NCBI GenBank assembly: GCA_964035545.1
Contig: OZ037767.1
Span: 25,343,628-25,407,627 of the forward strand
DNA from: Bugula neritina
Lineage: Eukaryota; Bryozoa; Gymnolaemata; Cheilostomatida; Bugulidae
DNA: 64,000 nucleotides
Direction: 5' to 3'
The translations under genes and the position numbers were made by a program. The notes below the pieces were generated by a model. That model searched no databases and was not told where the DNA came from. It was given only the letters and a program-made list of their open reading frames with translations. Position 1 is the stretch's first letter. Each line of letters begins with the position of its first letter. Positions 19,350 through 31,100 of this stretch are shown piece by piece.

Positions 19350-19727
19350 TTTTGTTCTACGGAAAAACAATTAATATATAATCAGTTAAAATAGTTGAAA
19401 TAAAAATTCCATAATAGCTGTTTGTGTCCGCTAGGTTAATCATCGAATACAAAAATGGGCATAAACTTCAAACATATGCATTTTATTACTCATTAATGAA
19501 AGCAAAGGTCTATTAAAAACTAGTGCATGCATAATTTTACATTACTGTATATTTTATTACAAAGTATTAAATGTTTGCAGTTAAAAGAAGTTGTATGACA
19601 GCTGCTTGCCAATGAGAAAGCTAGCTCAGTTTACAAGTGCATCAGCGCTACAAGTTTTACTACACTTTGGGTTTTAATTTAGTTATTTTATTCAACTTTT
19701 GCACCCATGAATCAACTAGGAACTTAC

Positions 19728-19830
19728 CTGTAGATCGACTACTAACTTGTCTGTAGATTAGTTACCAACCTACATGTAGATTAACTACTAACCTAGACAT
19801 GTAGATTAATTACTAATTAGAATTTACTTA
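19728..19830 (-). repeat. ~30-bp tandem repeats abutting a probable 5' UTR donor
   Basis: Four diverged copies of a unit of the form TAGTTAATCTACATGTAGGT (minus strand) run into the donor-like CGATCTACAG|GTAAGTT at 19728. The copies lie on the exon side, so the untranslated first exon of the membrane-protein gene may consist largely of this repeat. Confidence 0.5.
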
Positions 19831-22800
19831 CATTGCTGAATTATAATTTTCTTTTCTTTTATCATAGCCTGTCTTTGAAGCTCTGCTTCTTTTAAATAAA
19901 TGCTTAAAACTATTCTTTATTTGCTTTATGTAAGAGTTTTATATCCAGGTGTTATCATTCTACATTTGCGCTTCAACAATCTGCCCTCTTTTCAGGCCAT
20001 CAGCTTACTGAATCTCGCTAGTCATCTGTCATAAAGTATTGCATATTTTGATAATTTTTGCAATATTTTAGATGCTTTAAACATACTGTTGAAACAATAG
20101 ACTTGAGAAATATTGTATCTATATATTAGTTATTTTACATTAAAAATATTGTATGTGTTGTCATATCTAATAGAATATTATATACAATAGGATATAGTAA
20201 TAATTGTATTCGAAGTTGTAGAAAGTTTTTCTAATAGCTTCATTTACTTTAGCTTTGGTATTAAAATAGAAAACATGCAAATTTACAATGCTAAACTTAT
20301 GAGGCATCAATCAACACTTTTTATAAGCCATTATCAAACATCAATATAAATCTAATTATTATTTTGTATAAAATTTAAATAGTCATGAAACCATTTTGTA
20401 CCCAGCACAATAACGTGCAAGTGGTGGTAATTAACTCTTTTATTTTATAGTTGGCTTCAGTTATTGTTGTTATAATTATATAATATACACAAATGATGCC
20501 AATCATATAAAACAGCCAATATTAGACAAATATCTAAGCCTGGGAACATTTTTGCTTATTGGTTTTTATTATTTTATTTCTTTCACAAAAGAATTACTGA
20601 TGTTCACTTTGTGCTGTCTTTCAACTCCATACATTTATTGATAGATTGCTTTGGCCGATCCCCATTGTTTATCGGTCAATAATGTGAATGAATTTTGATT
20701 TCATCTCTTCTTCTAATTCTACTGTAAACCTTAGATGTTATTGTTAAAAATATTATATTATGCAAACAAGAGGTCAGTCAAAACATTGCAATGTTGACAA
20801 ATTGGTTTCCTCAAGATTCCCACGGTAGATTTTGGAGAGGTGAATTAATGAACAAAAGAAAGTATTGATCCAATTGTCATTGAATGAGTTGCGTTGAAAC
20901 AGACTCCAATAAGTCATTGTAAGGAATTATCGCTTGTTCAACTCTCAGCTATGTCGGCCTCTCAATGATGTCTGTGAAAGAAGCCGACTCATGCAGACCA
21001 AATCAGTGGAGCGGAAAATCTGAGGCCAGCTACACCTTTTTTTCTCCACTTACATCACTTGATGGCATCTTAAAACAACAAGCAATACTCTTTTGATAAT
21101 ATTTAGCACCAGTTTTGCATCAACTCCTGTCTAGCAACTCATTTTATAGTTTACACAGATTTATTGTGAATAGAAATTGGAATAAAATTAAAAGTAATCT
21201 TTACAATTTGCAAATTGTAAAGATTGCTGTAATTGACTCAATTAATCATGTACAAAAGTATCACAAAATTATCGCATATTAAATTTAACAATCCATGGCT
21301 TATTATTTAAAATAAGGCTTGTAATAGAATTTTGCATATGCAATGTTTCGGTATTTTTGTACATGATTTTTAGTTAATTACAGCAATCTTTACAATTTTC
21401 TGGTATCATGATACTTTTAATTTTATTACAATTACTGTGTTTACAATAATTGAAAAACTTATTCAGACATTCACATAAAATCTTTTTTTCATGTTTGACA
21501 TAATTTAATGTTTTAAAGTTTCAAAACTTAAACAAACTGGTTTTGCACTGCTTCAATTCCTATAACACATTATCATGTAAAATTTTTACACTGTAACAAT
21601 GTTTTTACAACAATTAATAATATTATGCAATATTGCAAAATTAATAAGTGTATGACTTTCGTAACTTATAAAGTAGTCAGTTTTCAGAAGTAAAGCAATA
21701 TACATGTTAGACTCATTATTCTATAGTGCAAGTGGTATGGTGTACATAACTGATGGCTATAATTCTATATTTATTGGTTCAGTAAAAGAATATGTTTAAC
21801 AATTATAAGTTGTGATCCTAATAAAGTTCATGTGTGAGTAGCTAGAAAATAAAATAATTCTTCTAACAGTGCAATAATATATAATGTGTATAAATCATCA
21901 TTGTTGGAGCTGTTCATTTACATGCAGTATTTCACCTCATAGTTTATGCTAAAACAAATTATATATATTCTATATAACAATATGTAAAAAATTACTAGCT
22001 AACTGAAATGTACAACTTACAATTAACCTCAAAAATTGAGGCGTAAATAAATAACATGTATAGTCCTTTGGAAACTTGTAATAGGGCTAACTGTACCTTT
22101 CACTCTAATAATTGTGCTTAGATAGAGCTAACAATGCATAGGTGCAGCAATGAAGAAATTGACAAACAGCCTGTGTAACAACATTAATATAGCAAAAAAG
22201 ATTATGTTCTCATAAGAATTTCAACTTGCAACTTGTATACAAAACCAAAAGAGGAAAATTAATAACTTAGGCTATCAAAATTGCCCAGTTACTGCACCTT
22301 AATATAGTGAGTTAGTGGAATTCTTTAGCAGCGCCCAAACAGCTATTTTGAATTTGCATGCAAACATCAGCTAGCCTATGCTTAACAATCACTGGTGTAA
22401 CTTGCGGCTTAAATTTTGCTGAAAACCTAACAAATTTCTTGAAACACTTTATGTAAGCCTAATGCAAATATTCATCTATATACTTGGACATAGTAGTTGT
22501 ACATCATTACTTTTCACCTGTTTATACTTTATTAAGTGTAGCTTGAAATTAAGTTTGAGCAATATTATTTCAAGGTAGACATAGCTCTCGGCTATTATAC
22601 TTCAAATCCAATGCATAAAGCAATTAATTACTGTCAAAATGAGCAGCTTACTTAAACATTTTTCTTACCTACTTAAAAAATGAATTGAAAGTCTTAGCAT
22701 ATAAAGTTATAGTTCAACAATGAGATGTTGGTATGATTATGGGCAATGTTCCAAAAATGTTGTATATAATTATAATCTATTAAGGAAGGTTCCTGTTATA

Positions 22801-23575
22801 AAGAACAATCTATGACTGTCTATACATCCAGCTATAAGCAAACAAGACACAGGATCAAGGAAAGTCAATATTCTACTTTTTTGATGTTGTTACATCAAAC
22901 AGAATCTATTGTAAACATATGTTTGTGGCTTTTGTACTTCTGGCTTTAATAAACAAAATCAACAAATAAACAGGCATAATGAGGATCTCAATTTCTATGC
23001 ATGTAAATAAAACAATAATAACAAAAGCATGTTCCTCATTATTTAAGGAAATATGCCAAATACTGCAAAGGGTGGATTGAAAAAAATGAAGAAATTTTGT
23101 GAGGTAAATGCTTTTGACAAAATTGAATTAGTTTTGGTACATTATTTTAACTACTAATCATTTATAAAAATTGTTATGCATTTTTTAACATTTACACACG
23201 TTATACGTAAATTGCTGATCATTATTTTATACCTTTTTATTTAAAACAACATTTAATCAATTTTTTAACTATATCAATTATCTAAAAACATTTGTAAAAA
23301 TATGACTTTAGCACCAAGGTGGTGAGTAATGGTATAAGAATTTAGTGTTGTGTTTAGAATGACCATTGAGAAGAACGAATCGATTTCAGATGACGAGTTA
23401 CGTTCCTGCGAATACCAATCAATACGAGTCAATCGAACATGTGCCATGATATCTCATATATGTACATTTGATCACCCAACCAGCTGTCACATTAGATATT
23501 ACTCCGATCGTGGCAGCATCGTATTGAACAGTAGCTGTTATATTTTTCAGTATTTTTTCCAAAGTAGAAGAAAAC
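19831..23575. other. Intergenic AT-rich region upstream of the nuclear receptor
   Basis: No coding exon is supported. The region separates the minus-strand membrane-protein gene from the plus-strand nuclear receptor and should hold the receptor's promoter and 5' UTR. The only clear structure is a foldback repeat at about 21174-21433. The 94-codon open frame at 23350-23634 overlaps the receptor's first exon in a different frame and is probably 5' UTR. Confidence 0.5.
21174..21433. mobile_element. Foldback (MITE-like) element
   Basis: The left arm (about 21174-21262) and the right arm (about 21350-21433) are imperfect inverted copies. Both contain AATAAAATTAAAAGTA, AAATTGTAAAGATTGCTG and ATCATGTACAAAA in the same order when the right arm is reverse-complemented. 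The ~88-bp centre is not coding. Arms of this length around a short unrelated centre are typical of non-autonomous DNA transposons. I could not define a target-site duplication. Confidence 0.6.
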
Positions 23576-26500
23576 ATGGATGCTTTGCTTGGTCTTTCAG
23601 TTCATGCTCAAGCATTACAACAGCAACTGGGTAAGCAGTGTTATTTGTTTCACTATAATTAACTGAGTAAATATGTGATATCTTACAATTCAAAGCAAAT
23701 TATAATTTTTTCTCGTAAGATCATAAAAGTTAGAAGGTATTAATGACACAATATATTTTGGACTATGATATGCAAGGGTATATGCTTTCATAAAATATTA
23801 TAATTATAATTATAATAGTTATATGCATTTAATGTAATTATTATAATGAAATATATTGTGACATTTAAAAACTGCACTATTTCATGTCTATAATATATTA
23901 AGCTTCTGTAGGCTGTATATTATAACATTTAACTCTATATAACATTCTGTGTTTAGAATAGCTTTAGCATCACTCTGTCACATTAGCTATCTAATTGTTG
24001 TCTCTAATAAAATTCAATTTCTAGAAACTGCAATGACTTTTTACTGCAATAATCACAATATGGTTTTGCTTAACATATTCCATTTGTATTATGGTTTACT
24101 TATTGCTAAGTGTTGAGCTATTTCAAGGTCTAATATGACAAAGAGAGAGACAGTTTAAGCTGAAACTTGTAAAATCAAACAATGTAAAAATGTGTTATTG
24201 TTTGTATTTATCTGGTGAGCTTGAAAACTGTTGCATCTGATAGCCTGTTGTCATTTGACATGTTCACCTTATTGGCTTGGCAAATGTCAATCCTAAAGTC
24301 TTTATGTGTAAATTTTTGCTGCCTGAGAAGAAATCTTACACAATATCAATGCACTCAACTGCCACCCCAAACTACTTCCTTTTGTGTTGAAGAACTTAGA
24401 CAGATCAGATGTCGCTAGAATTGGCTTCTTGTAGTTTATAATTCCACTTGTTAAATCAATTAGTCATCTTTTGCTTACTAATATCAAAGCTTCAGCAGTT
24501 TCAGCTTTCATAACAAGCATACAGTCTCTATTAATTATTCAACACCAGGTTTATATTTATTCAGCCTAGAATTCGAATTAGAAACTATCATGTTTGATGT
24601 TTAATGTTACACTATCTTGACTGTAGAATAACTTATTTATTATTAATTGATATCTTTTGCAGCAGAAAGACTTTTGGATGTGCCATGTAGAGTCTGCAAT
24701 GATAAAAGTTCTGGCAAACATTATGGGGTCTTCACTTGTGATGGTCAGTTTTAGTTATTTCTATTTGCGATCTAAAGAGATCCTAATTATGTCATTTCTG
24801 ATAATTTAACCAAATAACATGTTATAATGGTCCTACAATTTTGCTTCAAATCAGTGAATATCTTTTCAATATAATAATGCTCCATCATTGTTGAGGAAGA
24901 AAACCACTGCAAATTTGCTTTAAGTTCTCAAAATAATGAATTATTTGACCAGTTATAGTTCTTATAAGTATTAAATTAAATAGCAATGTTTAATTTATAA
25001 TCAATACTGACTTCCATTTATACAAATGCTAACTTGTTTGATAGTAATACTAATAATAATTGTAATATTAATAATTACTATTATTATATTTTATTGTTAC
25101 ACAGGCTGCTCAGGGTTTTTCAAAAGAAGCATTCACAAAAGTAGACAGTATACTTGCAAGGCTCAAGGCGTTGGCAAAGGGCGCTGCCCTGTAGATAAAA
25201 CACACAGGAACCAATGCAGGGCTTGTAGACTCTCCAAATGCTTTGAAGTCAATATGAACAAGGATGGTAAGTTGATTCATATTTTAGCATAAACTCTTTT
25301 TCTAATATACATTTTGTAGTGAGAATTAGTTATGATAAGTAAACACCAAAAGTTAATTGTTATTTTACTTTAAATATTTACAGCAAAACCATGGCTTGTT
25401 CAGAATATCTTTGCCTTTTAATTATTTGCATTTATGTAAATAACCTTTGTAAGAAATAATATATTTAAAACCGATCAACTTGACTAGAATTTCCTTCAAA
25501 CTCATGACGTCTTCTAGCCGCTGCACAGGATTAAAAGATTACCATTTTTATCTTGGATGTAATTTCACCACTTTTTTTATGTTTCTTGTCTATTCAATGT
25601 CAACACAATTTTTTAATCAACAGTATGATGCATTGAAACTGCTTGCAAGTCTCACATTTTCAATTATATTTGAATTAATTTGGTGGCATCGTACAACTCA
25701 CATAAAAAATAATGTTTATAGTTTATATTTGTAAAAAATATTCTATATACAGCAAACTTATAGCATTTAGAATAATAATTTCAAACATAATATCCATTAT
25801 AATAATGTTACTGCTCTTGGAATCACGCTGCTTTACATTGAGCTCTAAAATCTAATTACAGCTGTTCAGCACGAAAGAGGACCCAGAAAAAGGAAATCAA
25901 CCACTCAGATGCCAGAAGAAGCATCTAGTGGAAAAAAAGAGAAGACGGAACCGAATGTGACCACAACTCCAACCGAGGAAATGAAATGGCCATCAAAGCC
26001 ATTGAATGTCCCCCAGACAGCGCTGACTAACACATCATTGAATACGCTGACTTTGCCATACAGTAGTTCATTGTCCTCTCCCTCAACACCAAGCTATATG
26101 GCTGCTCACTTGCAAAAACAAGCATTTCAAGCTAGCTTTATACACAGGTTAGTTACCATATACTATTGTATTATAATAATATGTTCTATGTTATATGCTA
26201 TTATATTATAGTATATTCTGTTTTATATTATTATATTACAATATGCTATGTTATATGATATTGTATCATAGTGTATATACAAGCATAATTCATTATACCA
26301 CATTTTATATAATTTTATGTTATATATTATAATTTATATCATACTGTATTATATTGAATATACAAACATACATATCACTACATAATTACGGCATATATTA
26401 TTATTCTTATAGTAGATAAAATCACACTGAGTTGTAAATGCTGATGAATTTATATATGTCCGCATGAACACACTTATCGTTATATAATGTTTATAATTAT

Positions 26501-27590
26501 ACTCATCATTTAATATTTCAGTTTACTGTTGGCTGAGCATTACCAGGAATTGGCTGTTCGTTCAGAAATGTCCCAGCTGGCCACAACGACTCCAGATGAA
26601 TGTGCAATAAGACTTCTATATATCTCCATCAACTGGTTGAGACACCTCCCATCCTTTAGAATTCTCTCTGTAGCTGATCAGGTACGTTCGTCACTGCTAT
26701 CTAAAGTTATTGCTATCAGCCATGCTCTATATTTCTAGTTTGAAGTTATTGCAAGTGGCACATGTAAGTTTTTGCTTGAATTTTTTAGTTTGTAAATTAC
26801 AGAAAGACAGGTACTACCATTTATTTCCTGTTTATAAAAAATTATTTTATTACCACTTTCAGGTGAGCTTACTGGAAGAGAGTTGGGCAGAGCTGTTTGT
26901 CATATCCTTAGCACAGTGGAAGCTGCCGTTTAGCTATTTATCGATGCTGACAAAAAATATGAACAGCCCGCTGACTCTAGACCTTCTGAGGGTCAACAGT
27001 CTGACAGCCAAGATTGACCTTCACAGACTGGATAGTACAGAGTATGCGTGTCTGAAAGCTCTGGCAGTGTTTAAACCCTGTAAGTGTCACATTAACGCTT
27101 ATTAACCATCACCTTAAAGTTATACACTGTTTGTCTTCCATGCAAAACTGTATAATATACTGAGTCCAATTTTACATCTAGTAGCCTAGTTTAAACATAT
27201 TTCTTTTGTAAATTTATACACTATTTTGTTACAAAAAGTAATGAATGCAGGCCTATAACTTCAAATAAATTCAAACAAAAAAATTGCTCAGTTTCCAATT
27301 AGTGAAATTATTTTGTCAATTTTTTAGCATGCCGAGGTCTATCGGAGTCATCCTTTGCTATAGTGGAGAGTATACAAGACCAAATACAATATCTCCTGTC
27401 ACAAGTCACTATGACATCACAATACAGCGACCCACTCAGATTCGGCCACCTATTACTCTTGCTGTCTATGATCAAAGAGGTGAAGACAACTACCATTAAA
27501 CAACTTTACTTTAGCTCATACACTGGTAATCTACCAATAGAAAAGTTTCTTACTGATATCTATAGATACGAAGCTTTGCCTATGTTTTAA
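23576..27590 (+). CDS. dsf: Nuclear receptor, NR2E group (dissatisfaction/tailless type), 407 residues
   Basis: Seven exons (23576-23630, 24663-24743, 25105-25266, 25862-26147, 26522-26681, 26863-27079, 27328-27590) join to 1224 nt. The protein is a DNA-binding transcription factor acting in the nucleus. The DNA-binding domain (about residues 24-90) has two Cys4 zinc fingers with P-box CDGCS in [11 protein letters not shown] and the second-finger core [18 protein letters not shown]. It is followed by the T/A-box-like [16 protein letters not shown] and AVQHERGPR mark the NR2E tailless/dissatisfaction branch. The two extra residues in [14 protein letters not shown] match dissatisfaction better than tailless, from memory of the families. 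A Ser/Thr/Pro-rich hinge precedes a ligand-binding domain with the signatures [24 protein letters not shown] and [11 protein letters not shown]. The C-terminus ([13 protein letters not shown]) stands where the AF-2 helix lies but lacks its usual acidic-hydrophobic core, as in repressive NR2E receptors. The ATG starts the short leader [18 protein letters not shown], typical of this group. Confidence 0.92.
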
Positions 27591-27931
27591 AACTTAAGAT
27601 CAACAAGTTTCAAGTTATTTATAATGTAAAAGATTAATGTATATTTATATATTAACTGCATGACTATTATATTTACTTGATTATTTTTAAATGTAACTTA
27701 TTTTGTATATTTTTCTAATGGTAATTTTGAAAATATATTTATTTTCAATACAATTGATACATGAGAAAGCAACTTCTTATAATAGTTCTACCTCTTTGGT
27801 GGTTGAAGTGGTACATCAAACCATTTAAGTTTTTGCAGATCTGTTAATGCAAACTACTAGATAAAACACAAATGTTTATGTCAGATTTCAACTTGAGTTG
27901 GTGTATGGTGCACAGGGTGTAAGCTCTCAAG

Positions 27932-27937
27932 AATAAA
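27932..27937 (+). terminator. Poly(A) signal AATAAA of the nuclear receptor
   Basis: This is the first AATAAA after the receptor stop codon (27590). It implies a 3' UTR of about 360 nt that ends near or inside the 3' end of the convergent CCDC150 gene. Confidence 0.5.
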
Positions 27938-27966
27938 CTCCAAGTCATTTTTGGTATATAGTTGTT

Positions 27967-27972
27967 TTTATT
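27967..27972 (-). terminator. Poly(A) signal AATAAA of CCDC150
   Basis: TTTATT on the plus strand, 222 nt past the CCDC150 stop (28194). Cleavage 10-30 nt further would fall at about 27940-27957, across the receptor's own poly(A) region. Confidence 0.5.
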
Positions 27973-28193
27973 CAAGTACAAAAAAGAGCAATGATTACTA
28001 GATATTTATCAAATAGCTTGATGTTTAAAATATTGGTATTCTAAATTAAACAATTTAAAAATAGTATTTTTAAATGTAATTATATGTAACTCACACATAA
28101 TCTGAGTTAAAACTGAGACTATCTACTGGACGGACTTAAAGTGATAAAATAGGTATAAAGTTCACAGTATGTAGTGTTTCTTGAGGTCAAAGG

Positions 28194-31100
28194 TCATGAG
28201 ATCAGTCTCCTTCTCTCCATCTCGTTTATTATTGCATCTAATTTCTGACTGCTTGAGGTAAACTAAAATACAATTGTTTAATGCCCGACACCAAATGTTT
28301 TGTTAACAAAACAATACAGTAAACCAAAGTTAAAACTATAATTAAATTCCATTATAAATTAACTACATAATAAATAAACCGCATTATAAATATAATACAT
28401 TTTAATTAAACTATAATATAACCAAACTATATTATAATTTAACACACTTGTTATAATTAAATTATATTGTTTAAACTACAATATAATCAAACTATATTAC
28501 AATTTAACACAGAGTCAAGTATGTTCACAAACGAGGGAGAAACTTCTAGAGCATACCGGAGAAGCAGACGTGGCAGAGTGCCTGTCCTTCAAGTGAGAAC
28601 TATGGAGAGTTGTGTTCTGCTGCTGGGACACACTCAGTATATCATCTATTGACAAGTCAACATCTTGTTTAGCTTTGCTAATGCCAGTAGACCTACTAAC
28701 AGTAAACAGGAAATTGAGAAAGGCTCATAGTAATAAGCGCCATAGCACACGTGTGCATTAACAAAGGTTGTCTTATGAAAGCAATTTTTATATATAAAAA
28801 TCACATTCTCAAAAGTCGGCACTACAACGAATCACAAACAAGAAAAAAATGTTCGAAAATATTCCAAAATTAATTATCACAAAATATAACTAAAATGGAA
28901 GCATAACTGCATTTTAGAAATACAGACAAGCAATCAAGAAATAGCATCTAAGCAAACAGTAAGGAAGGTTAGAATTCACCTCAAAGGTGACATAGTGGTG
29001 CTGGAAAGCTGTTTGACAGAATCATCTCTAAGGGACATATCAAACTCTGTTTTGTCTGCAATGTCCATCAAATGATGACGAGACTCCTAAAAGAAGGTGC
29101 AAGAACATAAAGTCAGTAAAACATTCACTGGCAGTTAGTCACTCACCCACTATTACCACCAGTAAGTCAAACATTTACTGCTAGTCAGTTATTCGCTCAC
29201 TATTACCAATAGTGAAACAGTTACTACCAGTTAGTCACTCATTGTCATTTCTTTGAAATTATCTTTTACAAAACAGACTCTAACTCAAAAAATTACTGCA
29301 TACACAATGTAAACAGTTAATACTTTAACATTATATTTAACGATGTCTAAATATAAATGTGTAGAACAACATACTTTTATCATGTTCCTAGCTTTAGCAG
29401 CTGTGTCCTCCACTCTTATTCGCTCCTGGGTCAGCAAATGGTGCTGCTCTAAATTCCGCCACTCGACATCCTTCTGGACACGTCTCGCTGTACTCAACTC
29501 TGATGCCAGGGCAGAGAATCTTTCTTTAAAATATCTGTTAGTATCTTCGAGTGTTTCTGTAGCCTACATAGAGAGAGTAAACAATTCATGTAGATGTGTC
29601 ATAGGCTGCCCAGTTGACCTGCTGACCACATAGCGTGAACCCACGGCAGCCCTCAGTCAACAACAGTCTTATGCTCTTACCAGGCAAGTTAACATTTAAC
29701 TACTTTATTATTTTGAAAAAACAAATTCCCAAGCAAACTACGAGTCTTTTACTTTTTATCTCTTGAAATGCTTCATAAAAATTTCAAAATAATATTTAGT
29801 TTTGAGTGTTAAAAAAAGTACTTTTTAAAGTGCATTTATGAACTGTAAGGTATTGGCGAACAATAACTTGCTAGCATTATTAAACACACAACACACTGCA
29901 CAGCGACATGCACTTACTATTTGCGTATCATTATTAGCTTCCATAAGTCTAGTCTCTGTAGCTTTCTGTAAAGCCTGCAGCGCAGAAATCTGCAACAAAA
30001 TGATTCAGTTTTATCAGCTAGTCTAGCCTTAAAATACAGTGAGACAGCATAAATTCTGCCTTTTGTCAGTCTGTATATTGCATGCTAATTTTTCCAACCT
30101 TTTAACACACAGTGCCACTTAGCCACCAGCTCACAGTAGCCCGTGAATACTATCACTAGTGGGGGTTTCAGCCTGTGACACAACCAATTATCCCCATTCA
30201 ACCAGAAAATGCCCCAATTCACATCTTTTTATGACTCTTACAGCAAACTACTGAACTACTAGAATATTAGACTACCTGCTTTTTACTTTCATGAAACTTG
30301 CTTCTAAGTTCTTCATTCTTCAACTCCTCAGCTTGCAGTAAACGGTCTTTCTCAGTTAAAGCCTGAATTTATTGGATAAATAAAACATGAAAAGAAATTC
30401 TCCAATTATTTGATTTACAATATTATATTTAGAATCCTAATCATGGGCAAATATTTCGAGTGTATTTATCTGAATAAAATAAACAAACGCTACAACATAT
30501 AACTTGACATGATGCATTTTGAAAAAAACGCAGCAAGACATAAATAAAGAAACTAACCTCTGTCTGTTCATTGTGCAGTGCGACAAGCTGCTTCATCTCT
30601 TTCTGCACTTCTTTAAACTGTGTGACAAATTTGTGAATAGTTTTCTCTTGACTTTTACATTGAGCTGACAACTCCTGTGTTTTTTGTCGAAGTTTGTTAG
30701 AATCATCTTCCGTGCTCTAAAGCAAAAAGTTGATTTTTAGGTCATTAAGCAGTTTCAATACAGGCTGGGTAGATTTTATAAATAGCTGTATATGAATTCT
30801 AGAATAGCCGACTCGAATTCAAACATTGCTGAGTTATTAAATAAATAAGAAGTTAGTATTAAATATTTAATAGAGAAATAAAGGTTGTCAACCAATCAAT
30901 TACTTTAACTTGAAGAATAAACGGCAACTTTACTTAAAATTTAAATAAATGATCAAAGAGTAATGCTTTGCTTGCATCTTCATATTCTAGTACTGTAAAT
31001 AAAAACATTTAAAATCCTGTTGAACTAAAATTTCCCAAATAATTTCTGAGTGTAAGTTATGTGCTCCTAGAGTATGTAGTGAGAGTTATGTGCTCCTAGA

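Noticed and set aside
23350-23634. A 94-codon frame starting MFRMTIEKN as the N-terminus of the nuclear receptor
   Set aside because: It is in a different frame from the zinc fingers; the ATG at 23576 joins in phase to exon 2 and gives a family-like leader.
25480-25734. An 84-codon frame inside the receptor
   Set aside because: It lies wholly in the intron between the DNA-binding domain and the hinge exon and has no coding character.
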